Part shown: positions 45,024-54,402 of the stretch, piece after piece
How the letters are laid out: the number at the start of each line of letters is the position of its first letter
Numbering within the stretch: position 1 is the stretch's first letter
Assembly: GCF_017163755.1 (NCBI RefSeq)
Contig: NZ_JAFIWC010000001.1
Coordinates: forward strand, 186,001 to 250,000
Direction of reading: 5' to 3'
Source of the DNA: Xanthomonas sp.
GTDB lineage: Bacteria; Pseudomonadota; Gammaproteobacteria; Xanthomonadales; Xanthomonadaceae
Length of the DNA stretch: 64,000 nucleotides
The notes under the pieces: generated by a model
What the model saw: the letters and a program-made list of their open reading frames with translations, nothing else
Database searches by the model: none
What the model was told of the DNA's origin: nothing
Made by a program: the position numbers and the translations under genes

Positions 45024-45994
45024 GTCAGCGTGCCTTCGAGCTGGCGCTGCTGGTAGCGGTTGAACACCAGGATCGGCAGCATCAGCAGCGCCAGCATCGC
45101 GATCGCCACCGCCGAGGCCGCCGGCCAGTCGCGGTTGTTGAAGAACTCGCCCCACAGCACCCGGCCGATCATCAGCGTGTCCGGCCCGCCGAGCATTTCC
45201 GGGATCACGAACTCGCCCACCGCCGGGATCATCACCAGCATGCAGCCGGCGACGATGCCCGGGCGCGACATCGGCAGGGTGATGGTCGCGAACGCCTTCC
45301 ACGGCCGCGCGCCCAGGTCGTAGGCGGCCTCGAGCAGGCGGTGGTCCTGCTTGACCAGCGTGGCGTACAGCGGCAGCACCATGAACGGCAGGTAGCAGTA
45401 GACGATGCCGATGTAGGCGGCGATGGGCGTGTACAGGATCCGCAGCGGCGCGTCGATCAGCCCCAGCGCCAGCAGCGCCCGGTTGAGGACGCCGTTGCTG
45501 TCGAGGATGCCGATCCAGGCGTAGACGCGGATCAGGAACGAAGTCCACGACGGCAGCACCACCAGCATCATCGCGATGTTGCGCGCCGCCGGCGACATGC
45601 GCGCGATCACGTAGGCCATCGGATAGCCGATCAGCAGGGTCAGCGCGGTGGAGATCGCGGCGATCTTGATCGAACCCCAGTAGGCGGCGATGTACTGGTT
45701 GTCGCGCACCAGCGCCAGGTAGTTCTGCAGGGTGAACTTCAGCGTCAGCACGCCGTCGGTGTAGTCCAGCAGCGAGGTGTACGGCGGGCTGCTGATCGCC
45801 TGCTCGGCGAAGGAGATGCGCAGCACGATCAGGAACGGGATCGCGAAGAACAGCAACAGCCACAGGTACGGCGCGGCGATCACCGCCCAGCGCGCGCCGG
45901 GCAGGCGGCGCAAGCGGCGCAGGCGCTGCGGCAGGGAGCGCCGCGGCGCCACGGATGGCGCGGCAGGCGCGGCCGGGGCGGCGGGCGCGCTCAT
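45020..45994 (-). CDS. potH: Putrescine ABC transporter permease PotH
   Basis: A 324-residue permease of the PotH/PotB type. The Ala/Pro-rich cytoplasmic N-terminus is followed by a membrane helix (WAVIAAPYLWLLLFFAIPFL, ~35-54), a periplasmic loop and five more helices. The EAA loop is HRLLEAAYDLGARPWKAFAT followed by ITLPMSRPG (~213-241). RNIAMMLVVLPSWTSFLIRVYAW is a PotH hallmark. The start overlaps the potG stop by 4 bp. Confidence 0.94.
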   Translation of the reverse strand: MSAPAAPAAPAAPSVAPRRSLPQRLRRLRRLPGARWAVIAAPYLWLLLFFAIPFLIVLRISFAEQAISSPPYTSLLDYTDGVLTLKFTLQNYLALVRDNQYIAAYWGSIKIAAISTALTLLIGYPMAYVIARMSPAARNIAMMLVVLPSWTSFLIRVYAWIGILDSNGVLNRALLALGLIDAPLRILYTPIAAYIGIVYCYLPFMVLPLYATLVKQDHRLLEAAYDLGARPWKAFATITLPMSRPGIVAGCMLVMIPAVGEFVIPEMLGGPDTLMIGRVLWGEFFNNRDWPAASAVAIAMLALLMLPILVFNRYQQRQLEGTLT

Positions 45995-47130
45995 GCGGTC
46001 AGCACCACGCCGTCGTTGTCGCCCCACCACACCCACACCGCGTCGCCCCAGGTCAGGTTGTCGCTGGCCCAGCGCTGCTGGTTGGTGAAGTTGGCCATCA
46101 GCTTGACGCCGCTGGGCAGGCGCACGTGGTACACCGAATGGCTGCCGAAATAGGCGATGTCCTCGATCGTGCCCTGCGCCTTGTTGTGCGGCTGCGCCGG
46201 CGCGTCCTTGCCGATGCCCAGCTTCTCCGGGCGCACCGCGAACGACACCGGCTGGCCGGTGATGCCGGTGATGCCGTGGCCGACGTAGATGCTGTCGGCA
46301 AACGCGCCGGCGCGCAGGGTCACGTAGTCCGGCAGGTCCTCATCGATGACCGCGTCGATCAGGTTCACCGAGCCGATGAACTCGGCGGCGAAGCGGTTGG
46401 CCGGCTGCTCGTAGATCTCGTCCGGGGTGCCGACCTGCTGGATCCAGCCGGCATCCATCAGCGCGATGCGCGTGGCCATGGTCATCGCCTCCTCCTGGTC
46501 GTGGGTGACCATCACGCAAGTCACCCCGGAGGTCTCGATGATGTTGACCAGCTCCAGCTGCATCTGCGAGCGCAGCTTCTTGTCCAGCGCGCCCATCGGC
46601 TCGTCCAGCAGCAGCAGCTTGGGCCCCTTGGCCAGCGAGCGCGCCAGCGCCACGCGCTGCTGCTGGCCGCCAGACAGCTGGTGCGGCTTGCGCTTGCCGA
46701 GCTTGTCCAGCCGCACCAGTTCCAGCATCTCGCCCACGCGCCTGGCGATGGCCGCGCGCGACAGCCCGTCCTGCTTCAGCCCGAAGGCGATGTTCTGCTC
46801 CACGCTCATGTGCGGGAACAGCGCGTAGGACTGGAACATCATGTTGAGCGGGCGCTCGTACGGCGGCAGCTCGTTGAGCACCTGCCCATCGAGGGTGATG
46901 CGGCCCCGGGTCGGGGTCTCGAAGCCGGCCAGGCAGCGCAGCAGCGTGGACTTGCCGCTGCCCGAGCCGCCGAGCAGCGCGAAGATCTCGCCCTTGCGGA
47001 TCTGCAGGCTGACGTCGTCGAGCGCGACGAAGCCGTCGAACTCCTTGCGCACCTCGACGATCGACAGGTAGGCCTCGCCGCCTGCGCTCGCTGCCGGGAC
47101 GCGCTCCGGCCTTGCCTCGATCACTGACAT
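45991..47130 (-). CDS. potG: Putrescine ABC transporter ATP-binding protein PotG
   Basis: A 379-residue ATPase. Walker A GGSGSGKSTLLRCLAGFE (~54-71), Q-loop MMFQSYALFPHMSVEQNIAF, signature LSGGQQQRVALARSLAKG (~149) and Walker B LLLLDEPMGALDKK (~169) are present. The C-terminal TOBE domain shows VSFAVRPEKLGIG and NLTWGDAVWVWWGDNDGVVL. ATG 47130 is chosen (MSVIEARPERVP); upstream in-frame codons give only Arg/Ala-rich sequence. In most relatives a potF precedes potG directly; here the upstream neighbour is an efflux operon. Confidence 0.95.
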   Translation of the reverse strand: MSVIEARPERVPAASAGGEAYLSIVEVRKEFDGFVALDDVSLQIRKGEIFALLGGSGSGKSTLLRCLAGFETPTRGRITLDGQVLNELPPYERPLNMMFQSYALFPHMSVEQNIAFGLKQDGLSRAAIARRVGEMLELVRLDKLGKRKPHQLSGGQQQRVALARSLAKGPKLLLLDEPMGALDKKLRSQMQLELVNIIETSGVTCVMVTHDQEEAMTMATRIALMDAGWIQQVGTPDEIYEQPANRFAAEFIGSVNLIDAVIDEDLPDYVTLRAGAFADSIYVGHGITGITGQPVSFAVRPEKLGIGKDAPAQPHNKAQGTIEDIAYFGSHSVYHVRLPSGVKLMANFTNQQRWASDNLTWGDAVWVWWGDNDGVVLTA

Positions 47131-47225
47131 GGAACTCCCCGTCGGTTGCCTGCCCGCTTGCGCAGCGGGCCGTGGCGCAGGCCTGCCGCCGCTGCCGTGC
47201 TGCCGGCGCGTGCATGCATCATGGC

Positions 47226-47252
47226 AAAAAGCCGGCGCCATGTGCAGCGCCG
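47226..47252 (-). terminator. Terminator after the outer-membrane efflux gene
   Basis: On the minus strand CGGCGC / GCGCCG form a 6-bp stem around TGCACATG, followed by GCTTTTTGCC. It lies between the efflux operon and potG and would separate the two transcripts. Confidence 0.5.
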
Positions 47253-47358
47253 TGGCCGTGGCGGCCGCCGGCGGCGATGGCGCGGGCGCATCGGCCGCGT
47301 GCCGGGCTCGCGGGCGCGCCCGGCGCGTGCCGCGGCGCCGACGCCCGGCCGCGGTCGC

Positions 47359-48906
47359 TCACCGCCGCACCGGCTCGCCCCAGCCCAGTCCCAGGCTCTT
47401 CTGCAGCGCCACGTAGTTGACCAGCAACTGCACCTGCGCCTGCACCGCGCCGTCCTGCGCGGCCAGTTGCTGGCGCTGCACGTCCAGTGCGTCGATCAGC
47501 GAGGCCGCACCGGCGTCGCGGCGCTGCTGCATCAGCGCCGCCGAGCGCGTCGCCGAACCCTCGGCCTGCCGCGCCACCAGCAGCTGGCGCCGCGCCGAAC
47601 CGAACCGCGACAGCGCGCCGTTGGCGTCCTGCAGCGCGGCCAGCACCTTGCCCTGGTAGGCCGCCGCGCGCGCGTCGGTGCCCGCGCGCGCCTGCTCCAC
47701 GCGCGCGCCGGTGCGGCCGAAGTCGAACACCGACCAGCGCAGGAACGGCGCCACCAGCGCGGTCAGCGCGTCGGAGTCCAGATCGCCCGGCGACGTGGCG
47801 ACCATGCCCAGGCTGCCGAGCAGCGTGACCTGCGGGAAGTAGGCCGACAGCGCCTGGCCGATCTGCGCGTTGGCGGCGGCCAGCTCGCGTTCGGCCTGGC
47901 GCACGTCCGGACGGCGCCGGATCAGCGCCGCGGCGTCGTCCACCGGCACCGCCGCCGGCAGCTGCGGCAGCGGCCGGGGCGTGGCCAGCAGCGCGTCCAG
48001 CGCGCCGGGCTCGCGCCCGACCATCAGCGCCAGCTGGTCCATCGCCTCCTGCGCCTGCGCCAGCAGCGGCAGGCGCTGCGCTTCCTGCTGCCGCAGCTGG
48101 GTGGCGGCGCGCTCGACCTGCAGGTCCGAATCGGCGCCGCGTTCGCGCCGTTGCCGGGTCAGCGCCAGGGTCTGCCGCGCCTTGTCCAGGTTCTGCTCGG
48201 CGATCGCCAGGCGCGCCTGCAGCCCGCGATAGTTGAGGTAGACCTGCCCGACCTCGGCGGCCAGCTGCACCTGCGCATCGGCCAGTTGCGCCTGCGCCGC
48301 CTCGGCCTCGGCCGCGGCCTGCTCGGCGGCGCGGCGGCGGCGCCCGAACAGGTCCAGTTCCCAGCTGGCGTCGAAGCCGACGTTGTACAGCTCGGCGTGG
48401 TCCAGGTCGAGGTCGCCGAAGGCCTGGCGCACCTGTTGCGCCGCCGCGTCGCCGCCGGTCTGCTGCGCGGCCTGGGTGGCGCCTTCGACCGCGCCGTCGA
48501 CCGCGTTCTGCACCGACTCGGGCGGCTGCGCGTAGACGTACGCGGCGCTGGCGCCGACCTGCGGCAGCCGCTCGGCGCGGCGCTGGCGCGCCAGCGCGCG
48601 GTTGGCGCGCAGCCGCGCCTCGGCCGCGCGCAGGTCCGGGCTGTCGGCCAGCGCCTGTTCCACCAGCTGGGTCAGCGTGGGATCGCCCAGGCCATCCCAC
48701 CAGCGGTTCAGCGGTGTGGCGCGGACCACCTCGGCCTCGCCGGCACGGTGCAGCGCCGGGGCCCGCAGCGCCGGCTCGGCCACCGCCGGCGGCCTGACGT
48801 AGTCCGGACCGAGCACGCAGCCGCCGAGCAGCAGCGCGCACAGCGCCGCCAGCGGCGCCCGGTGCGGGATGGACGTTCGAAACGCGGTGGCGTCAGTGCA
48901 TCGCAA
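47359..48906 (-). CDS. NodT/OprM-type outer-membrane efflux lipoprotein
   Basis: A 515-residue TolC-family outer-membrane factor. The N-terminal lipobox is LLGGC, followed by VLGPDYVRPP, the usual NodT start. Two repeats of long helices and beta strands follow; FDASWELDLFGRRRRAAEQA (~178-197), YLNYRGLQARLAIAEQNL, LIRRRPDVRQAERELAAANA (~343) and FDFGRTGARVEQAR are characteristic. The best start is TTG 48906, with AAGGGG 7 nt upstream; no ATG or GTG precedes the signal peptide in frame. It overlaps emrB by 14 bp and completes the pump. Confidence 0.92.
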   Translation of the reverse strand: MRCTDATAFRTSIPHRAPLAALCALLLGGCVLGPDYVRPPAVAEPALRAPALHRAGEAEVVRATPLNRWWDGLGDPTLTQLVEQALADSPDLRAAEARLRANRALARQRRAERLPQVGASAAYVYAQPPESVQNAVDGAVEGATQAAQQTGGDAAAQQVRQAFGDLDLDHAELYNVGFDASWELDLFGRRRRAAEQAAAEAEAAQAQLADAQVQLAAEVGQVYLNYRGLQARLAIAEQNLDKARQTLALTRQRRERGADSDLQVERAATQLRQQEAQRLPLLAQAQEAMDQLALMVGREPGALDALLATPRPLPQLPAAVPVDDAAALIRRRPDVRQAERELAAANAQIGQALSAYFPQVTLLGSLGMVATSPGDLDSDALTALVAPFLRWSVFDFGRTGARVEQARAGTDARAAAYQGKVLAALQDANGALSRFGSARRQLLVARQAEGSATRSAALMQQRRDAGAASLIDALDVQRQQLAAQDGAVQAQVQLLVNYVALQKSLGLGWGEPVRR

Positions 48907-50473
48907 GGTGGGTCCCCTTCGGCAACGGCTTGAGCAGGAAGGCCAACGGGATGGTGCAAACCACGATCACCCCGAAGATCCAGAACAGGTCGCTGTAGGT
49001 CATCACCAGCGCCTGCTGCCGCACGACCTGCGCCAGGCGCGCGCCGGCCTGCGCCGCGGCCTCGCCGCCGGCGCTGCCCTGCAGCTGCGCGGCCAGCCCG
49101 CCGAGGAATTCCTGCGCGCGCACCGAGTTGGCGGTCACCGCGCTGCCGATCATCTCGGTGTGGAAGGTCATGCGCCGCTCCTGGAACGTGGAGATCAGCG
49201 CCAGGCCGACCGAACCGCCGAGATTGCGCCCGGCGTTGAACAGCCCCGACGCATCGCCCGCCAGCTCCGGCGGCACCGAGGAGATCGCGGCCTGGTTCAG
49301 CGCCATCATCGCGAATGCCAGCCCGCAGCCCTGCAGCAACTGCCCGGCCACGAAGTGCTTGCCCACGGTGTCCGCGCTCAGCGACAGGTTGACGAAGCAG
49401 GCGCCGGCGAAGCAGCACAAGCCGCCGATCACCAGGATGCGCACGTCCACCACGTCCAGCAGCTTGGGCATCATCGGCATCAGCAGCACCGTCGGCAGCC
49501 CGGCCAGCAGCAGCACGTAGCCGGCTTGCTCGGTGTTGTAGCCGGAGATCGTGGCCAGGAACTGCGGGATCATGTACATGACCCCGAACAGGATCATGCC
49601 CACCGCCATCACCATCACGAACACCGCGCCGAAGCTGCGCTGCAGCAGCACCGACAGGCGGATCACCGGCGCGCGGCGGCGGAACTGCCCGGCCACCAGC
49701 GCGACGAAGCCGGTCAGGGCGATCGCGCTGAGCACGTTGATCTGGGTGGACTCGAACCAGCGCTCGCGCTGGCCTTCCTCCAGCACCACGGTCAATCCGC
49801 CCAGCCCGGCGGTCAGCCCGTAGATGCCCAGCCAGTCGGCGTCCAGCAGCCCGCGCCAGTCGGCCTTCTCGTGCTCCAGGCCGAGCAGCAGCAGCGCCAC
49901 CAGCCCGGCGCAGATCGGCACGTTGATGAAGAACGCGTAGTGCCAGCTGACGTTCTCGGTCAGCCAGCCGCCGAGCAGCGGGCCGATCACCGGGCCCATG
50001 ATCACGGTCATGCCGAACAGCGCGGTGCCGGTGGTCTGCTGCGCCGGCGGCAGCCGCGTGGCGACGATGGTCAGCGCGGTGGGGATCAGCGCGCCGCCCG
50101 CCAGGCCCTGGCCGACGCGGCCGACGATCATCATCGGCAGCGAGGTCGACAGCCCGCACAGCACCGAGAACGCGGTGAACATCAGCGCGCAGATCAGCAG
50201 GAAGTTGCGCAATCCCAGGGTGCGCACGAACCAGCCGGTCAGCGGGATCATCACGATCTCCGCGACCAGATACGCGGTCGAGATCCAGGTGCCTTCGGTG
50301 CCGCTGGCGCCGACCTCGCCCTGGATCGTCGGCAGCGCGGCGTTGACGATGGAGATGTCCAGCGTCGCCATGAACGAGCCGATCGTGCCGGCGGCCACCG
50401 CCAGCCAGGCGCCGGCGTCGGCCTTGCGTGCGCTGCCGCCGGCAGGTTCGCCGGCGACCGCGGCCGCGCTCAT
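48893..50473 (-). CDS. emrB: EmrB/QacA-family DHA2 drug efflux permease
   Basis: A 526-residue major facilitator of the DHA2 (14-helix) family. Motif C-like segments and TWISTAYLVAEIVMIPLTGW (~60-79), IGRVGQGLAGGALIPTAL-type motif (VGRVGQGLAGGALIPTAL, ~119) and GPVIGPLLGGWLTENVSWHY (~159-178) are typical of EmrB, which extrudes hydrophobic drugs in exchange for protons. It overlaps emrA by 4 bp upstream and the outer-membrane factor gene downstream, so all three pump parts are co-translated. Confidence 0.94.
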   Translation of the reverse strand: MSAAAVAGEPAGGSARKADAGAWLAVAAGTIGSFMATLDISIVNAALPTIQGEVGASGTEGTWISTAYLVAEIVMIPLTGWFVRTLGLRNFLLICALMFTAFSVLCGLSTSLPMMIVGRVGQGLAGGALIPTALTIVATRLPPAQQTTGTALFGMTVIMGPVIGPLLGGWLTENVSWHYAFFINVPICAGLVALLLLGLEHEKADWRGLLDADWLGIYGLTAGLGGLTVVLEEGQRERWFESTQINVLSAIALTGFVALVAGQFRRRAPVIRLSVLLQRSFGAVFVMVMAVGMILFGVMYMIPQFLATISGYNTEQAGYVLLLAGLPTVLLMPMMPKLLDVVDVRILVIGGLCCFAGACFVNLSLSADTVGKHFVAGQLLQGCGLAFAMMALNQAAISSVPPELAGDASGLFNAGRNLGGSVGLALISTFQERRMTFHTEMIGSAVTANSVRAQEFLGGLAAQLQGSAGGEAAAQAGARLAQVVRQQALVMTYSDLFWIFGVIVVCTIPLAFLLKPLPKGTHLAMH

Positions 50474-51690
50474 CGTGACGGCTCCCTGCGCGCCTGCAGC
50501 CGCTCGGACTCGTCCTCGGCGCGCGCCTTGGCGTCCCTGGCCGAACGCGTGTCCACGGTGACCTCCACCGACATGCCCGGCACCAGCACCTTGCGCGCCT
50601 CCTCGCCCACCAGCAGGCGGATGCGCACCGGCACGCGCTGCACGACCTTGGTGAAGTTGCCGGTGGCGTTCTCCGGCGGCAACAGCGCGAACTGCGAACC
50701 GGTGCCCGGCGACAGGCTCTCGACCTTGCCGTGCAGCGTCACCCCGGACAGCGCGTCCACTTCGATCTGCGCCGGCTGCCCGGGACGCATCAGCCCGACC
50801 TGGGTCTCCTTGAAGTTGGCGACCAGGTACAGCGCGTCCAGCGGCACGATGGTCATGGTGCGGGTGCCGGCCGACAGGAACTGGCCGACCTGCACCGTTT
50901 TGTCGCCGACGCGGCCGCGGATGCGGCTGCTCAGCACGGTGTCCTCGACCGCCACGCGCGCCTGGTCGGCGTCGGCCTGGGCCTGCTTCAGCCCGGCCTG
51001 GGCCTGCTCCAGCTGCGCGCTGCCGGCCTGGATCTGGCTTTCGGTGCCGGCGACCTGGGCCAGCGCCGCGTCGTGCTGCGCCCTGGCCCGCTCCAGGTCG
51101 TGGCGCAGGCTCTCCTGGTGCTCGTGGGTGTCGGCGCCGGACGCGGCCAGCGGCGCGAAGCGCTTCACCTCGGCCTGGGCGAAGCGCAGGCTGGCGGCCG
51201 CCGCGGCGACCTGGGTGCGCGCCTGCGCCAGCTGCGCGCGCTGCGCGGCCACGTTGGCCTGCGCGGCGGCGATGTCGGCCTGGCGCGCGGCGACCGCGGC
51301 CTCGGCCTGCTGCAAGGTGGCGGTGTAGGTGCGCGGATCGATCTGCAGCAGCCGCTGCCCGGCCTCGACGATCTGGTTGTCGCGCACGTGCACGGCGGTG
51401 ACGTAGCCGTTGACGCGCGGGGCGACGGCGACCGAATCGGCCTGCAGGTAGGCGTTGTTGGTGTCCTGCAGGTAGCGCCCGACCCGCAGGTAATAGGTCA
51501 GCCACGCCAGCAGCGCGAGCGCGACCAGCACGCCGATCGCGATCAGCGTCCACTTGACCTTCGGGTTCTTCAGCGGCGACGGCTTGTCGTCGGCGCCAGC
51601 GTTGGCCTCGTCCGGCGGGCGCCGCCGCCCGGGGTCCGGTTCCGGCTGTCGGGGGGAGGAAGGCGGTTGATCGTCGTCGCGCTCGCTCAA
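50470..51690 (-). CDS. emrA: EmrA-family periplasmic adaptor (HlyD type)
   Basis: A 406-residue adaptor. The N-terminal ~45 residues are acidic and Pro/Asp rich; a membrane anchor (~51-73) leads to a split lipoyl domain (LQADSVAVAPRVNGYVTAVH ~90-109 and VLSSRIRGRVGDKTVQVGQF ~265) around a long Ala/Gln coiled coil (~125-255), then a barrel (VVQRVPVRIRL). The start TTG 51690 is chosen because AAAGGAG lies 6 nt before it; the ATG at 51753 further upstream lacks a ribosome site and adds 21 unrelated residues. Confidence 0.92.
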   Translation of the reverse strand: MSERDDDQPPSSPRQPEPDPGRRRPPDEANAGADDKPSPLKNPKVKWTLIAIGVLVALALLAWLTYYLRVGRYLQDTNNAYLQADSVAVAPRVNGYVTAVHVRDNQIVEAGQRLLQIDPRTYTATLQQAEAAVAARQADIAAAQANVAAQRAQLAQARTQVAAAAASLRFAQAEVKRFAPLAASGADTHEHQESLRHDLERARAQHDAALAQVAGTESQIQAGSAQLEQAQAGLKQAQADADQARVAVEDTVLSSRIRGRVGDKTVQVGQFLSAGTRTMTIVPLDALYLVANFKETQVGLMRPGQPAQIEVDALSGVTLHGKVESLSPGTGSQFALLPPENATGNFTKVVQRVPVRIRLLVGEEARKVLVPGMSVEVTVDTRSARDAKARAEDESERLQARREPSR

Positions 51691-51888
51691 CGGCGGCTCC
51701 TTTACGCGTCTCGGGGGGAGTGCGTGCCCGGTCTGTCCCGGGACAATGCGCATGCGTATCGTAGGATACCGAGCCGCCACTTCCACGCCGCGTGAACGGC
51801 GCCGCACGCGGCCGCGCTGCGGCCGGCGCGCACGCGCAGGCCGGCGTACACGCCTGAACGCGCGCCGCCGGCCCGGATTGGACAGGAT
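51691..51888. other. Spacer between the second potF and the efflux operon
   Basis: About 200 bases, GC-rich with several short inverted pieces (CCGGCG, GCGGCC). It should contain the potF terminator and the emrA promoter; I could not assign either. Confidence 0.4.
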
Positions 51889-53019
51889 TCAGCGCCCGGT
51901 CTTGAGCTCGGTCCACAACCGCGTGTACTGGCGATCCACCGCCGGCGGCATCACCGCCAGCGCGAACAGCTTGGCCTGCACCTCCGGCGGCGGATAGATG
52001 GTGCGGTCGCCGCTGATCGCCGCGTCCACCATCGCCGTGGACGCCGGCACCGCATTGGGATAGCTGACGAAATTGGTGTTGGCCGCGGCCACGTCCGGGG
52101 TCAGCAGGTAGTTGATGAAGCGGTGCGCGTTCTCCGGATGCTTGGCGTCCTTGGGGATCGCCAGCATGTCGAAGAACTGCAGCGCGCCTTCCCTGGGGAT
52201 CGAATAGGCGATGCGCACGCCGTTCTTGGCCTCCTCGGCACGGTCGCGCGCCTGCAGGATGTCGCCGGACCAGCCCACCACCAGGCAGGTGCTGCCCTTG
52301 GCCAGCGCGTCGATGTACTGCGAGGAATGGAAGTTCTGGATGTACGGGCGCAGCTCCTCGAGCTTGGCCGCGGCCTTGGCGATCACCTTCGGATCGGTGC
52401 TGTTCGGGTCCTCGCCGAGGTAGTGCAGCACCGTGGGCACGATCTCCGAGGCGGTATCGAGGAAGGTCACCCCGCAGCCCTTGAGCTTGGCCAGGTTCTC
52501 CGGCTTGAACACCAGGTCCCAGCTGCCGACGACCTCGGTACTGCCGAAGGCGGCCTGGATCTTGTCCACGTTGTAGCCGATGCCGGTGGTGCCCCACAGG
52601 TACGGCACGGCGTAGGCGTTGCCCGGGTCCTGCTGGGCGATGCGCCGCATCATCGCCGGGTCCAGGTTGGCCAGGTTGGGGATCTTGCGCTTGTCCAGCG
52701 GCTGGAACACGCCTGCCTGGATCTGCCGGCCGAGAAAGCTCAGCGACGGCACCACCACGTCGTAGCCGCTGCCGCCGGCCAGCAGCTTGGCCTCCAGCAA
52801 CTCGTTGCTGTCGAACACGTCGTAGGTGACGCGGATCCCGCTGTGGCGCTCGAAGCCGGGCACCGTGCCTTCGGCGATGTAGTCGGACCAGTTGTAGACG
52901 TTCAGCTGCTTCGGCTCGTCCGCCGCGGCGGCCGCGGTGTCCGCGCCGCCCTGCCCCGCATCCCCGCACCCGGCCAGCATCAGTACCGCCAACGCTGCCG
53001 CCACCGTCCGCTGCTTCAT
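51889..53019 (-). CDS. Polyamine-binding periplasmic lipoprotein, PotF family (copy 2)
   Basis: A 376-residue PotF/SpuD-type binding protein. The signal peptide ends in the lipobox LAGC, so it is probably a lipoprotein. LNVYNWSDYIAEGTVPGFER (~39-58) is the classical ligand-site start with Trp/Ser/Asp/Tyr. YDVFDSNELLEAKLLAGGSG, VPYLWGTTGIGYNVDKIQ (~144) and VVGWSGDILQARDRAEEA (~248) complete the pocket. ATG 53019 is favoured by GGAG 7 nt upstream. It aligns along its whole length with the next gene, its tandem paralogue. It likely feeds PotGHI. Confidence 0.93.
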   Translation of the reverse strand: MKQRTVAAALAVLMLAGCGDAGQGGADTAAAAADEPKQLNVYNWSDYIAEGTVPGFERHSGIRVTYDVFDSNELLEAKLLAGGSGYDVVVPSLSFLGRQIQAGVFQPLDKRKIPNLANLDPAMMRRIAQQDPGNAYAVPYLWGTTGIGYNVDKIQAAFGSTEVVGSWDLVFKPENLAKLKGCGVTFLDTASEIVPTVLHYLGEDPNSTDPKVIAKAAAKLEELRPYIQNFHSSQYIDALAKGSTCLVVGWSGDILQARDRAEEAKNGVRIAYSIPREGALQFFDMLAIPKDAKHPENAHRFINYLLTPDVAAANTNFVSYPNAVPASTAMVDAAISGDRTIYPPPEVQAKLFALAVMPPAVDRQYTRLWTELKTGR

Positions 53020-53187
53020 CGTCGTCTCCATGCCGTCATCGCGACGGCGGTTGGCGGGACGCCTGCCTCGCGCATGCGTCCCGAAGGCCCTCCCCTGGGC
53101 GGCCGCGCATGCGCGGCCGTACTGCCGGCACACGCCGCGTCTGCGGCGCGTGCCTTGGTCCTGACGAAGAAAGCATCGCCGAACGGC

Positions 53188-54330
53188 TCAACGGCCGGTC
53201 TTGATCTCCGTCCACAGCCGCGTGTACAGCTTGTCCACTTCCGGCGGATTGATCGAATAGGTGAACATCTTCGCCGACACCTCCGGCGGCGGGTAGATGG
53301 TCGGGTCGTTGCGGATCGCCTCGTCCACCAGCGCGGTGGCCTTGGGCACCGGGTTGGCGTAGTGGATGAAGTTGCTGTTGGCCGCGGCCACCTCCGGCGC
53401 CAGCAGGTGGTTGATGAACTTGTAGGCGTTCTCCGGATGCTTGGCGTCCTTGGGGATGGCCAGCATGTCGAACCACTGCGGCGCGCCTTCCCTGGGGATC
53501 GAATAGGCCACCTGCACCCCGTTCTTGGCTTCCTCGGCGCGGTCGCGCGCCTGGATGATGTCGCCCGACCAGCCCACCGCCAGGCAGGTGCTGCCGTTGG
53601 CCAGCGAGGTCACGTACTGCGAGGAGTGGAAGTTCTGCACGTACGGGCGGATGGCCTTGATCAGCGCGGCGGCCTTCTCGATCTTGGCGGTGTCGGTGGT
53701 GTGCGGATCCTCGCCCTGGTAGTGCAGCGCGATCGGGATCAGGTCCGACGGGGTGTCGAGGATGGTGACGCCGCAGTCCTTGAGCTTGGCGATGTTCTCC
53801 GGCTTGAACACCAGGTCCCAGCTGTTGGCGATGTCGGTGCTGCCGAACGCGGCCTTGACCTTGTCGACGTTGTAGCCGATGCCGGTGGTGCCGACCATGT
53901 ACGGCACGCCGTACTTGTTGCCCGGATCCTGCTGCGCGATGCGCTGCATGATCTGCGGGTCCAGGTTGGCCAGGTTGGGGATCTTGCTCTTGTCCAGCGG
54001 CAGGAACACGCCGGCCTGGATCTGCCGGCCGAAGAAGTTCAGCGTCGGCACCACCACGTCGTAGCCGCTGCCGCCGGCCAGCAGCTTGGTCTCGACCATC
54101 TCGTCGCTGTCGAACACGTCGTAGGTGACCTTGATGCCGCTGGCCTTCTCGAAGTTGGGGATGGTGTCCTCGGCGATGTAGTCCGAATAGTTGTAGACGT
54201 TGAGCACCTGTTCCTCGCCGGCCGCCGGCTTGCCGCCCTGCCCGTTGCCGGAACCGCCGGAGCCGTCGGAACCGCCGCAGGAGGCGAGCAGCGCCGCGGA
54301 AAGGGAAAGAGTGAGCAGTCGCAGCTTCAT
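53188..54330 (-). CDS. potF: Polyamine-binding periplasmic lipoprotein, PotF family (copy 1)
   Basis: A 380-residue PotF paralogue. The lipobox is LLASC, followed by a Gly/Ser linker (GGSDGSGGSGNGQGG). LNVYNYSDYIAEDTIPNFEK (~50-69) has Tyr where the other copy and E. coli PotF have Trp in the pocket motif, so ligand preference may differ. VPYMVGTTGIGYNVDKVK and AVGWSGDIIQARDRAEEA follow. GGAGA lies 7 nt before ATG 54330. It lies 72 bp after the aminotransferase gene on the same strand. Confidence 0.94.
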   Translation of the reverse strand: MKLRLLTLSLSAALLASCGGSDGSGGSGNGQGGKPAAGEEQVLNVYNYSDYIAEDTIPNFEKASGIKVTYDVFDSDEMVETKLLAGGSGYDVVVPTLNFFGRQIQAGVFLPLDKSKIPNLANLDPQIMQRIAQQDPGNKYGVPYMVGTTGIGYNVDKVKAAFGSTDIANSWDLVFKPENIAKLKDCGVTILDTPSDLIPIALHYQGEDPHTTDTAKIEKAAALIKAIRPYVQNFHSSQYVTSLANGSTCLAVGWSGDIIQARDRAEEAKNGVQVAYSIPREGAPQWFDMLAIPKDAKHPENAYKFINHLLAPEVAAANSNFIHYANPVPKATALVDEAIRNDPTIYPPPEVSAKMFTYSINPPEVDKLYTRLWTEIKTGR

Positions 54331-54402
54331 CGCAGGTCTCCGCAGGTCCATGGGGGAAGATCGGAAGATACACGCCGCGCGGTCCCGCGGCCCGCGCCCA
54401 GA

